64,000 nucleotides of DNA from JASLBX01 sp035762665 (GTDB lineage: Bacteria; Actinomycetota; Actinomycetes; Jiangellales; Jiangellaceae): positions 52,189 to 116,188 of the forward strand of contig DASTNZ010000013.1 of NCBI GenBank assembly GCA_035762665.1, in the 5' to 3' direction. Below are positions 32,906 through 40,614 of this stretch, piece by piece (position 1 is the first letter of the stretch; the number at the start of each line of letters is the position of its first letter). The position numbers and the translations under genes were made by a program. The notes beneath the pieces are model-generated. The model was not told where the DNA came from. It did not search any database and saw nothing but the letters and a program-made list of their open reading frames with translations.

Positions 32906-33496
32906 ATGGTCAACGGGAAGGCAGCGACAGCGGTCGGTGAGGTGATCGACGGCCTCGGCGCCAAGGTCCGTGAGGTGCGCCAGCAGAAGGGTCTGTCCCT
33001 GCAGAAACTGGCCGAACGTGCCGGCGTGTCGGCAGCGGCGATCTACCGGATCGAGCAGGGCAACATGGTCCCGACGATCACGACCCTGATGAAGCTGGCA
33101 ATGGCGCTCAACCGGCCGGTGTCGTTCTTCGTCAACGAGTACGTCGCCGACAAGCCAGTGGTGCTGACCGCGTCGTCCAGTCGCCAGCCTGTGGCAACGT
33201 CAAAGGAGGGGTTGGAACTCCAGGGCATCTCTGGGCCGTACGGCCAGTTCCTGCTGGCCGGCGCCGTCGCGATCGTCGAACCGGGCGCGAACAGCGGGCG
33301 AGAGCCGATGGTGCATCCCGGCGAAGAGCTTGTCCACTTGCTGGAGGGACGTCTGGACTTCACCGTCGACGACGAGAAGTACGAGCTTGCCGCTGGCGAC
33401 TCGCTGCACTTCCGCACCGACCGGCCGCACCAGTGGCACAACCCGGATCTTCGGCGCAGAGCGCGCGCTGTGTGGATGGCGTTCCGTACCCGCTGA
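32906..33496 (+). CDS. XRE-family regulator with C-terminal cupin domain
   Basis: A 196-residue regulator. The N-terminal XRE helix-turn-helix (LGAKVREVRQQKGLSLQKLAERAGVSAAAIYRIEQG) is followed by a small-molecule-sensing cupin domain with PMVHPGEELVHLLEGRLDFTVDDEKYELAAGDS, then FRTDRPHQWHNP. The two cupin motifs suggest metal-assisted effector binding. ATG at 32906 is preceded by a weak GAGAGGG; longer frames upstream are unlikely. It lies centrally in the cluster with similar AT-rich elements in front of the surrounding units, and is the likely pathway-specific regulator. The effector may be a pathway intermediate. Confidence 0.87.
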   Translation: MVNGKAATAVGEVIDGLGAKVREVRQQKGLSLQKLAERAGVSAAAIYRIEQGNMVPTITTLMKLAMALNRPVSFFVNEYVADKPVVLTASSSRQPVATSKEGLELQGISGPYGQFLLAGAVAIVEPGANSGREPMVHPGEELVHLLEGRLDFTVDDEKYELAAGDSLHFRTDRPHQWHNPDLRRRARAVWMAFRTR

Positions 33497-33541
33497 CGCT
33501 GGATCACCCGCGGCGACTCAGCTATCTTAGGACCACGTTGC

Positions 33542-33557
33542 GTCAACTATAGTAAAC
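33542..33557. promoter_or_regulatory. Best copy of the cluster operator/promoter element
   Basis: GTCAACTATAGTAAAC, an imperfect palindrome centred on ACTATAGT. It lies 25 bases before the GTG start of the carbamate kinase gene (33582), upstream of its GAGGAGG ribosome site. It matches the 32731 element at 12 of 16 positions and shares ATAGTAAA with the 32817 copy. TATAGT could also serve as a -10 box. Confidence 0.5.
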
Positions 33558-33581
33558 GTCGTCCTGAGGAGGGCGCCAGCC

Positions 33582-34514
33582 GTGCCGACGACCGTGCTGG
33601 CTTTCGGTGGGAATGCGCTCTGTCCGGACGGCGCCAGGTGCACCTACGAAGAGCAGCGTTCGCACGCCGGCGAGATGGCGGCCGTCGCGGCCGACCTGGT
33701 CGCGTCCGGACATCGTACCTTGATCACCCACGGCAACGGGCCGCAGGCCGGACACCTTGCGATCCAGCAGGAGAGCGCGGCCGGGATGGTGGCGCCGCAG
33801 CCGCTGCACTCCGTTGTGGCCATGACACAGGGCCAGCTTGGCAGCATGGTGGCGCTGTCACTTCGCGAGCGGATGCCGCCGTGGGTGCCGGTCGTCGTGG
33901 TCGTGAGCCACGTGCGGACGGACCGCGATGACCCCGCAATGGCGCGGCCTACCAAGCCGATAGGACCGTTCTACGACCGGGCCCGTGCGACCAGCCTGGC
34001 TGCGAAGCGAGGGTGGTCGGTGGCCGAGGTCGAGTTGGGGCAGTACCGGCGGGTGGTGCCGTCACCGGCCCCGCGCGCGTTGTTGGAGTTGCCAGCCATC
34101 GAACGGCTGGTTGCTGACGGCGCGGTGGTCGTTGCTGCGGGAGGGGGCGGCATACCAGTCGTAGACACCGAGGACGGCGGCCTGGCGCCGGTCGACGCCG
34201 TGGTCGACAAGGATCTTGCGGCCGAGCGGCTCGGTTCGGCTATCCAGGCGGACAACCTCGTCCTCCTGACCGGCGTCGCCGAGGTGGCGCTCGACTACGG
34301 CACTGCTCGGCAGCGGCCGGTCCACGAGCTGACGGTGGCCGAGGCTAAGCACCACCTCGCGGCCGGGCAGTTTCCCGCGGGCAGCATGGGTCCGAAGGTG
34401 ACGGCCGCCGTCGCCTTTCTCGAGCATGGAGGACGGCTGGCCGTGATCACCTCGCCTGAGCACGCCAAAGCCGCCCTGGCCGGCCACCATGGCACGCGGA
34501 TCGTACCTAGCTAG
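33582..34514 (+). CDS. arcC: Carbamate kinase
   Basis: A 310-residue amino-acid-kinase-fold enzyme, the usual length for carbamate kinase. It makes ATP from carbamoyl phosphate and ADP, releasing CO2 and ammonia. Motifs are LAFGGNALCPDG, LITHGNGPQAGHLAIQQE, VAMTQGQLGSMV, VAAGGGGIPV, DAVVDKDLAAERL and FPAGSMGPKVTAAVAFL, all standard. The GTG start at 33582 follows GAGGAGG. It is immediately upstream of the FdrA/AllF-like gene (12 bases), and an AllG-like gene lies 10 kb to the left, so the carbamoyl phosphate is expected from a phosphorolytic carbamoyltransferase rather than the arginine deiminase pathway. No arcA/arcB are present. Confidence 0.9.
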   Translation: MPTTVLAFGGNALCPDGARCTYEEQRSHAGEMAAVAADLVASGHRTLITHGNGPQAGHLAIQQESAAGMVAPQPLHSVVAMTQGQLGSMVALSLRERMPPWVPVVVVVSHVRTDRDDPAMARPTKPIGPFYDRARATSLAAKRGWSVAEVELGQYRRVVPSPAPRALLELPAIERLVADGAVVVAAGGGGIPVVDTEDGGLAPVDAVVDKDLAAERLGSAIQADNLVLLTGVAEVALDYGTARQRPVHELTVAEAKHHLAAGQFPAGSMGPKVTAAVAFLEHGGRLAVITSPEHAKAALAGHHGTRIVPS

Positions 34515-34526
34515 GGCGGAGGTGCC

Positions 34527-36080
34527 GTGACGGTACGTCGTGTGCGGGTCCGCCGCGATACCTACGTCGACTCGGTCGGGCTGCTGAACCTTTCCCGCGA
34601 CATGCGGGGAGTCACCGACGTTGTGTGGGCGGACGCTCTGATGGGTACTGCGGCCAATGTCCTCGTGCTGGCTGAGGCGGGCTTCGATGTCCGCGAGGTC
34701 GAGCCGCTGCGAGCCAACGACCTGGTGCTGGCTGTCGCCGCTGAGACTGAGGACGCGGCCGCCCGGGCATTTATGGTGGCCGCCGAGCCGACCGCCGGTG
34801 GTGGGCCGGTGGCCGAGACCGGCACCCTCGAGGCAGAACAACCACAGAGTCTGCAGGAGGCGGTGGACGCGCTGGGCGACGCCAACGTCGCCGTGATCTC
34901 AGTACCGGGCGCGTACGCCGTGCTGGAAAGCCACAAGGCGCTGACCGCCGGGCTGCACGTCCTGCTGTTCAGCGACAACGTCACGCTGGCCGACGAGGTG
35001 GCCCTGAAGCGGCGGGCGGCGCAGCTGGGACTGCTCATCATGGGTCCGGGAGCCGGGACGGCGGTGCTCGGGGGCGTGGGGCTCGGGTTCGCAAACGTGG
35101 TCCGGCACGGGCCGGTGCGGGTGGTCAGTGCCGCGGGAACCGGCGCGCAGGAGGTCATGACGCTGCTGCACCGGTTCGGGGCGGGCGTCTCAGATGTCAT
35201 CGGCGTAGGTGGTCGCGACCTGTCCCGGGAAGTGGGCGGCCTGATGGCACGGCAGGCCATCGCGGCGAACCGTCCGGATGATGGCCGCGACCCCGTGATT
35301 GTGGTCGTATCCAAGCCGCCTGACCCCGACGTGGCCACAACCCTGCTGGACGCTCTCACGGGGCGGCGTGCCGTGTGTGCCTTTATCGGGCTGGACCGCC
35401 CGGTGCGTCCGCCACAGGGTGTGCGGGTCGTGTTCACGCTCGAGCAGGCGGTGCTGGAGGCATTGGACTTGCTGGCGGTTGCTGCGCCGAATCCCACCTC
35501 CGGTTTGCGGGCGGTAGCCGAACGCGCCGCGGCGGACCTCCATGACGGCCGGCGAGCGGTCCGCGGGCTCTTTTCCGGCGGAACCCTCTGCTACGAGGCC
35601 ATGGTGATCTTGGCAAGGCGGCTGGGAGCCGTCCACTCAAACACGCCGCTCCGGGAGGAGTGGTCGCTATCTGCGGCCCCGGAGGGCGCGCACATCTGCC
35701 TGGACCTCGGCGAGGAGGAGTACACCAGGGGGCGTCCGCATCCGATGATCGATCCGCTGGCCCGCGCCGACGAGCTGGGGCGCGCTGCGGCTGACCCCAC
35801 CGTCGCGGTAATGCTGGTGGACGTCGTGCTGGGGCACGGGGCTCACCCTGACCCGGCCGGGGAGCTGGCGAAGTTGCTCGGCCGCATCAGGCCACGCACC
35901 GATGGCCCTGCCGTGGTCGCGTACGTGCTGGGAACGGACGAGGACCCGCAGTCGGCTCCCGACCAGCGAGCACGCCTTGAGGAGGTGGGGTGCGTCGTGG
36001 CCCCGACCAACGCGCGCGCCGCCCTGCTGGCCGCGGCTGTCGCGGCCCGGCGCCCCGAGCTGGCAGAGGAGGCACCGTGA
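34527..36080 (+). CDS. fdrA: FdrA-family protein, AllF-like subunit of oxamate carbamoyltransferase
   Basis: A 517-residue protein of the FdrA family, related to fused succinyl-CoA synthetase-type domains. It contains RRDTYVDSVGLLNLSRDM at the start, VVSAAGTGAQEVMTLLHRFG, FSGGTLCYEAMVI and MLVDVVLGHGAHPDPA near the C-terminus, all typical of FdrA. In E. coli, FdrA (AllF) works with AllG and AllH as oxamate carbamoyltransferase. A GTG start at 34527 follows GGAGGTG. The stop overlaps the next gene's GTG (GTGA), so carbamate kinase, FdrA and glycosyltransferase form one unit. The substrate here may be another N-carbamoyl compound. Confidence 0.87.
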   Translation: MTVRRVRVRRDTYVDSVGLLNLSRDMRGVTDVVWADALMGTAANVLVLAEAGFDVREVEPLRANDLVLAVAAETEDAAARAFMVAAEPTAGGGPVAETGTLEAEQPQSLQEAVDALGDANVAVISVPGAYAVLESHKALTAGLHVLLFSDNVTLADEVALKRRAAQLGLLIMGPGAGTAVLGGVGLGFANVVRHGPVRVVSAAGTGAQEVMTLLHRFGAGVSDVIGVGGRDLSREVGGLMARQAIAANRPDDGRDPVIVVVSKPPDPDVATTLLDALTGRRAVCAFIGLDRPVRPPQGVRVVFTLEQAVLEALDLLAVAAPNPTSGLRAVAERAAADLHDGRRAVRGLFSGGTLCYEAMVILARRLGAVHSNTPLREEWSLSAAPEGAHICLDLGEEEYTRGRPHPMIDPLARADELGRAAADPTVAVMLVDVVLGHGAHPDPAGELAKLLGRIRPRTDGPAVVAYVLGTDEDPQSAPDQRARLEEVGCVVAPTNARAALLAAAVAARRPELAEEAP

Positions 36081-37249
36081 CGCCCGCACCGCCCGCGCCC
36101 ATCGCCCTGTTGACCTACTCGACTCGACCCCGCGGCGGTGTGGTGCACACACTCGCCGTCGCCGAGGCGCTGCACGGTGTGGGGGTGCCCGTCCACGTAT
36201 ACGCGCTCGGCGATCCGGCAGTCGGATTCTTCCGCCCGGTATCCGTGCCGCATACAATCGTCGCGGCTCCGCCGTGGGCGCCGACGCTCGAAGAGCGCGT
36301 CTTCGCCGCCATCGACGCGCTGACCCACGGCCTCCGGGCGGAGCTGGCTGGGGCGCCGCGAATCGTCCACGCCCAGGACTGCATCGCAGCGCGGGCCGCT
36401 AGCAGCCTCCGCCAGGACGGGTGGCCGGTGCTCGTCGTCCGCACCGTGCATCACGTTGACGACTTCTCCACGCCTGTGCTGGTCGACTGCCAGCAGCGGT
36501 CCATCACCGAGCCGGACCGGGTGCTGGTCGTCAGCCGGCACTGGCAGCGGCTGCTGGCGCATGAGTTCGGCGTGCGCGCCACGGTGGTGCACAACGGCGT
36601 CGACGCCGCCCGCTTCATCTCGCCCGGCCACGTGGCGCCGGCGTCGTTGCGCGTCGAAACGGGCCTGGACGGAAGCTTCGTCTATCTGACCGTCGGTGGG
36701 CTCGAACCGAGGAAGGGCAGCCTCGCCCTGGTGGAGGCATTGGCCAAGGCGCGCGCCGCAGTCGGCCCGCGGCTGCGGTTGGCCGTTGTCGGCGGGCATT
36801 CGTTCCAGGACCACCAGCCGTATCGCGATCGTTGCCTGGCCCGGGCCGAGGAATTGGGCCTCAACGACGACGGCCTCGTCCTGCTGGGGACCGTGACCGA
36901 CGCCGCCCTGCGCGCGTGGTACCACGCCGCGGACGCGTTTGTGTTCCCGTCGGTGAGCGAGGGATGGGGCCTGGCCGTACTAGAGGCGATGGCAGCCGGC
37001 CTCCCGGTCGTCGCGTCGGACATCCCGGTGTTCCGTGAGTACCTCACCGGCGAGGACGCCGTCCTCGTCCCGCCACACGACGCTGACGCGCTAGCCGCCG
37101 CGATGGCACAGTTGGCCGAGGATGCCGAACAACGCGCCCGGCTGGCCACCCGTGGCCCGCGCGTGGCCGGCAAGTACACCTGGCGAGCGTGCGCGGAACA
37201 GCATGCCGAGTTCTACGAGACCCTCGGGAGCCCGGAGCAATGGGCTTGA
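36077..37249 (+). CDS. GT4 glycosyltransferase, MSMEG_0565 family
   Basis: A 390-residue GT-B glycosyltransferase. The N-terminal domain starts LLTYSTRPRGGVVHTLAVAEAL. The C-terminal donor domain has TVGGLEPRKGSLALVEAL and the E-x7-E region FPSVSEGWGLAVLEAMAAGLPVVASD. It matches the MSMEG_0565 type found in nitrogen-starvation clusters with the MSMEG_0568 radical SAM enzyme. A GTG start at 36077 overlaps the FdrA stop by 4 bases; upstream in-frame codons are inside fdrA. The acceptor is unknown; attachment of a sugar to the pathway product is conceivable. Confidence 0.87.
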   Translation: MTPAPPAPIALLTYSTRPRGGVVHTLAVAEALHGVGVPVHVYALGDPAVGFFRPVSVPHTIVAAPPWAPTLEERVFAAIDALTHGLRAELAGAPRIVHAQDCIAARAASSLRQDGWPVLVVRTVHHVDDFSTPVLVDCQQRSITEPDRVLVVSRHWQRLLAHEFGVRATVVHNGVDAARFISPGHVAPASLRVETGLDGSFVYLTVGGLEPRKGSLALVEALAKARAAVGPRLRLAVVGGHSFQDHQPYRDRCLARAEELGLNDDGLVLLGTVTDAALRAWYHAADAFVFPSVSEGWGLAVLEAMAAGLPVVASDIPVFREYLTGEDAVLVPPHDADALAAAMAQLAEDAEQRARLATRGPRVAGKYTWRACAEQHAEFYETLGSPEQWA

Positions 37250-37302
37250 CGGCCTGAACCGTTGTGCTATTTTCTGCCGAAGTCCGTACTACGATAGTGA
37301 AT
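37246..37302 (+). promoter_or_regulatory. Promoter and downstream operator-like element before the flavoprotein gene
   Basis: TTGACG (37246-37251) and TATTTT (37268-37273) are 16 bases apart, a plausible -35/-10 pair. TACTACGATAGTGAAT (37287-37302), resembling the cluster element, lies just downstream of the expected start. That location favours an operator reading for the ATAGTrAA element over a -10 reading. Confidence 0.45.
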
Positions 37303-37349
37303 GCTCTGAACGAGAAAGCGCCACCAGACGGCACGGCCTGGAGGGGGCG

Positions 37350-38684
37350 ATGAGCCCACGGATTGTGGTCATCGGTGGTGGTGCCGCGGGCATTGGGGCC
37401 GCTGGCGCCGCCCGTGCGGTCGACAGGGACGCCAAGGTAAGCGTCTTCACAGAGTTTGAAGACGTGGGCTACAGCCCATGCGGCATCCCGTATGTGCACG
37501 GTCGCGAGATCGACAGCTTCGAGCGGCTCTTCCTCGCTGACAAACAGACCTACGAGCAGGCCGGCATTGACATCAGCTACCAGACCCGCGTGAGCGGGGT
37601 CGACCTGGACCGCGGCACGGTCGCCATTGAGGGCGGCAACGCGGAACCGTTCGACCGCTTGGTGGTCGCCACCGGGTTCGAGTACGAGCCGCCGGACGTG
37701 CCGGGGGGTGAACTGGGCGGGCTCTACTACGTCAAGAACATCCGGCAGGCGATGGAGTGGGACCGCGTGCTCGACAAGGCACGCACAGCCGTGGTCGTCG
37801 AGGCCACCCCGCTGGGTCTGGAGATGCTGACCGCACTGGCCCATCGGGGGCTGGACGTCCACCTCGTCGACCCCCACCCTTGGCTGCTGGCCGACGTCGC
37901 TGACCCGGACATCATGCAGCCGGTCGAAGAGTCGCTGGCGGAACTGGGCGTAACGTTCCACCTCCGCACGGAGCTGCAAGGCTTCGTCGGGGACGGCGCG
38001 GTCCGCGCTGTCGCGACCAGTGACGGTGAGATTCCGGCTGACTTGGTCGTCGTCTGCACCCACAAGCGGCCCAACAATCGGATCGCTGCAGCCGCCGGCC
38101 TCAAGATCGGCTCTACCGGCGGGATCATCTGCAACGAGCGCATGCAGACCTCCGCCGACGGGGTGTACGCCGCGGGTGACTGCGTCGAGCTGCCCCACGA
38201 GGTCACCCGGGTACCGATCGCGACGCTCACCGGTAGCCACGCCTACGCACAGGGCAAGGTGGCCGGGTCCAATGCCGGGGGTGGTGAGCGCCGCTACCAG
38301 CCCGTCTACGTCCCGTGGGGAATGGTCGCCGGTACCAAGATGATCGGCGGCGCCTCCTTCGGCGAGACGCTGGCCACCGCGTTGGGCGTGCCCTTCGTGA
38401 TGGGCGTTGCGGAGGGAATATCGCGCGCTCGTTATTACCCGGACGTGCAGAAGACCAAGGTAAAGCTGCTGTTCGACCCGGACAACCTCGGGCTGATCGG
38501 CGCCCAGATGGTCGGCGGCGAGGGCATCAAGGAGCGGGCCGACTTTCTCGGCATGGCGATTCGAAAGAAGACCACGGTGGAGGATCTGGCGTGGATGGAG
38601 AACGTCTACTCGCCACCCATCGGCGCCCTCAACGAGCCCATCGCGCTGGCTGCGCAGGACTGCCTCGCGCGGATCGGAAGGTAG
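37350..38684 (+). CDS. CoA-disulfide-reductase-like FAD oxidoreductase
   Basis: A 444-residue pyridine nucleotide-disulfide oxidoreductase-fold protein. It has the FAD motif VVIGGGAAGIGAAGAAR, a single-cysteine redox centre GYSPCGIPYVHGR (about residue 43, as in CoA-disulfide reductase/NADH oxidase) and a second FAD motif GVYAAGDCVE. The C-terminal dimerisation domain ends with VYSPPIGALNEP. The second nucleotide-binding region reads VVVEATPLGLEMLTAL, lacking the usual GxGxxG, so NAD(P)H binding may be altered. ATG at 37350 follows GGAGGGGG. In a cluster expected to make a sulfonate thiol, it could reduce the corresponding disulfide or a mixed disulfide; that is inference. 2-ketopropyl-CoM oxidoreductase belongs to the same broad superfamily but has a CX4C pair. 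Confidence 0.83.
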   Translation: MSPRIVVIGGGAAGIGAAGAARAVDRDAKVSVFTEFEDVGYSPCGIPYVHGREIDSFERLFLADKQTYEQAGIDISYQTRVSGVDLDRGTVAIEGGNAEPFDRLVVATGFEYEPPDVPGGELGGLYYVKNIRQAMEWDRVLDKARTAVVVEATPLGLEMLTALAHRGLDVHLVDPHPWLLADVADPDIMQPVEESLAELGVTFHLRTELQGFVGDGAVRAVATSDGEIPADLVVVCTHKRPNNRIAAAAGLKIGSTGGIICNERMQTSADGVYAAGDCVELPHEVTRVPIATLTGSHAYAQGKVAGSNAGGGERRYQPVYVPWGMVAGTKMIGGASFGETLATALGVPFVMGVAEGISRARYYPDVQKTKVKLLFDPDNLGLIGAQMVGGEGIKERADFLGMAIRKKTTVEDLAWMENVYSPPIGALNEPIALAAQDCLARIGR

Positions 38685-38690
38685 GGAACG

Positions 38691-38924
38691 GTGGCCCGGT
38701 TCTTCCGCTGGCTGCGAGGTAACGCCGAGCGCCACCTGCTGCTAGCCGCGCAGCAGGAGATGGCCGCGCGCTACCTGCAGCGCGGGGGGACCGTGGGTCG
38801 GCAGAGCTGGTTCTGGCGCCGGGTGTTCGTCCCCCTGTACGGCCTCATGCCGTGGGGGCTGCGCCGACGGATCATGTCGGCGATGCCCGGAAGCCACCGA
38901 CAGTGGTCGCGAGACCGGTCGTGA
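38691..38924 (+). CDS. Small basic protein of unknown function
   Basis: A 77-residue protein beginning MARFFRWLRGNAERHLLLAA, rich in Arg and Trp, with amphipathic helices and no cysteine. A GTG start at 38691 lies 6 bases after the flavoprotein stop with GTAGGG ahead, so it is likely co-translated. It is followed after 54 bases by the MSMEG_0572 gene. No family recognised. It may be a membrane-surface or partner protein of the flavoprotein. Confidence 0.5.
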   Translation: MARFFRWLRGNAERHLLLAAQQEMAARYLQRGGTVGRQSWFWRRVFVPLYGLMPWGLRRRIMSAMPGSHRQWSRDRS

Positions 38925-38978
38925 GGCATCACGAGTGATAGGCAGGCCGTCAGATCGGCCGCAAGAGAGGAGTCGGGA

Positions 38979-39464
38979 ATGGCTGAGTTCGTCAATGAGC
39001 GCGTGGAGGCAGGGCAGGCCGTCGTCGACTATGAGCAGAAGGTGCTCCCGGACTACGACGCCGAGCCGGGCGAGAAAGCCTACGTGTTCATGCACACGGT
39101 GCCCTTCGAGGGCTCCGTCGGCCTGGTCAACATGCTGACGGTCACCCGGATGGTGCGGAAGGGGTTCGACACGAGCCTGGTTCTGTTCGGCCCGGGGTCG
39201 TTGATGGCCTCGGCTACCCGAGGATTCCCGAAAGTCGGGGATGAGGCCTTTCCGGGTCACCTCAACTACAACAAGCAGCTGCAGACCATCATGGACGAGG
39301 GCGGCAAGGTCTACGCTTGCCGGTTCTCCGCCGCAGCGCTGTACGGCATGCGGGAGTCGGACATGATGGAGGGCGTCATTCCGGTGCATCCGCGCGACAT
39401 CCTGGACTTCCATATCCAGGCCAAGCGCGAGGGTGCGCTGACGATGGCGACGTGGAACCTGTGA
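38979..39464 (+). CDS. MSMEG_0572/Sll0783-family nitrogen starvation response protein
   Basis: A 161-residue DsrE-like-fold protein. It has KAYVFMHTVPFEGSVGLVNML, SLVLFGPGSLMASATRGFP and KVYACRFSAAALYGM, with the conserved cysteine in ACRFS and the end ALTMATWNL. It matches the Sll0783/MSMEG_0572 family, which in Synechocystis is induced by nitrogen starvation and needed for polyhydroxybutyrate accumulation. ATG at 38979 has GAGAGGAG upstream. Together with the AIR-synthase-like, GNAT, radical SAM and glycosyltransferase genes it completes most of the Nit1C set. DsrE-like proteins often carry sulfur, which suits a thiol pathway; that is inference. Confidence 0.85.
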   Translation: MAEFVNERVEAGQAVVDYEQKVLPDYDAEPGEKAYVFMHTVPFEGSVGLVNMLTVTRMVRKGFDTSLVLFGPGSLMASATRGFPKVGDEAFPGHLNYNKQLQTIMDEGGKVYACRFSAAALYGMRESDMMEGVIPVHPRDILDFHIQAKREGALTMATWNL

Positions 39465-39465
39465 G

Positions 39466-39759
39466 CTAACCTTCGCCGCCGAGCGCCAGGAAGTCGTTGA
39501 ACGGCATCGGACACGCCTGGACTGCCTTGCTGACGACCCAGTCCCGACAGTCTGGCGCCGCTCCCGCGTTCTCGAGGTCGGTGTCCTTCGTCACCCGATC
39601 ACCCAGTTCGAGGCCGGCGACCATCCTCCGGTCGGTGGAGGTCACTTCCGTAAGGCCCCACCACTGGAGGACGAACCCGGCGCCGGCTCTGAGCTGCGCG
39701 GTCGCCGCGGCGGTGAGCTGTTCGGTGGTGACCCCGTCGAACCAGCCCGCGACAACCAT
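39466..39759 (-). CDS. Hypothetical 97-residue protein
   Basis: It begins MVVAGWFDGVTTEQLTAAATAQ and ends PFNDFLALGGEG. Two cysteines (PDCRDW, QACPMP) and a Trp pair (QWWGL) are notable. ATG at 39759 has GGAG 9 bases upstream; a longer ATG at 39792 is possible. It converges on the MSMEG_0572 gene with one base between stops and is divergent from the next gene. No family recognised. It may mark the right edge of the thiol/nitrogen cluster. Confidence 0.45.
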   Translation of the reverse strand: MVVAGWFDGVTTEQLTAAATAQLRAGAGFVLQWWGLTEVTSTDRRMVAGLELGDRVTKDTDLENAGAAPDCRDWVVSKAVQACPMPFNDFLALGGEG

Positions 39760-39834
39760 GCTTTCCAGCTCCTTACCGACTCTCCCGCACATCAAGTATG
39801 CGTCGGGGGTGCCGGCGGTAGGACGTGATCGGTG

Positions 39835-40533
39835 ATGGGTAACGAGCCGCCAGGTGATCGGCTGCGACTGTGGCAGGCGGCCGAGGCGCGACTAGCGCTC
39901 CTCGCAGTGGCCGACCCGGAGGCCTACGTCCGGCACCTGGAGATCGTCGGGCGGGTGTCGGATCGCCTGCTGCGTCGCGACACGTCCGCCGCTACTGAAG
40001 TTCCTGATTCTCGTATCGAAGCTGTCGTGGCTCCCATGGTTCGTGAGGAGGTCGGCGGCGATGCCCAACGGGTCGATGTGGGCGCCATCGCCGGCGCGGC
40101 GTGTCTCGTGTATCACCGGCAACACACAGCCGCCAGGAACCGGGGCCAGATGGCGGCGCGCATCGACAGTGCGCGGCGGCGTGGCGTGCGCTGGGTCACA
40201 GTCTGGGAGCAGACGCCGTCGCCGCCGTCTACGCTGTCCTTCCCGTACGAGCGCATCGTTATGCGGCTGGCCGACGGGGTGGCGGTGCGGGCGACTATCG
40301 ACGTCGACCCGGAGACCTACGGCCCCAGCTACATTGCCGAAGTCGTTCAGCTGGACCCTGGGACGGGGCTGCCGGTAAGTTGCTTGCCGCTGGAGCGGCC
40401 GCAGACGTTCCCCGACCGGGCGGCGTGGGAACGCGGCGTCGAGGGACTGCTCGCTGAGCTGAACAGCGCAGAACACGGGGAGACGGTCAATAGCACGGAC
40501 CCATTGACAAGGCAGCAAGGTCCGGAGTACTAA
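39835..40533 (+). CDS. Hypothetical 232-residue protein
   Basis: It begins MGNEPPGDRLRLWQAAEARLALLAVADPEAY. The N-terminal half is helical and charged; the middle has RRRGVRWVTVWEQTPSPPS and a beta-rich C-terminal half (RIVMRLADGVAVRATIDVDP). A GTG at 39832 directly precedes the ATG and could start instead. No known domain recognised. Regular codon use and good coding character support a real gene, probably an actinomycete-specific family. Confidence 0.55.
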   Translation: MGNEPPGDRLRLWQAAEARLALLAVADPEAYVRHLEIVGRVSDRLLRRDTSAATEVPDSRIEAVVAPMVREEVGGDAQRVDVGAIAGAACLVYHRQHTAARNRGQMAARIDSARRRGVRWVTVWEQTPSPPSTLSFPYERIVMRLADGVAVRATIDVDPETYGPSYIAEVVQLDPGTGLPVSCLPLERPQTFPDRAAWERGVEGLLAELNSAEHGETVNSTDPLTRQQGPEY

Positions 40534-40614
40534 GCAACCGGGGGATCAGTGCGTCCTACCAGGGAAGCCTCGCAGGTCGCGCCGATCCAAGGTGACCGGC
40601 GCGAGGAGGCCTCC

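Noticed and set aside
33582..34514. Arginine deiminase pathway carbamate kinase.
   Set aside because: No arginine deiminase or ornithine carbamoyltransferase nearby; FdrA follows directly.
37044..38735. A 563-codon minus-strand frame.
   Set aside because: Antisense to the CoA-disulfide-reductase-like gene, whose motifs are unmistakable.
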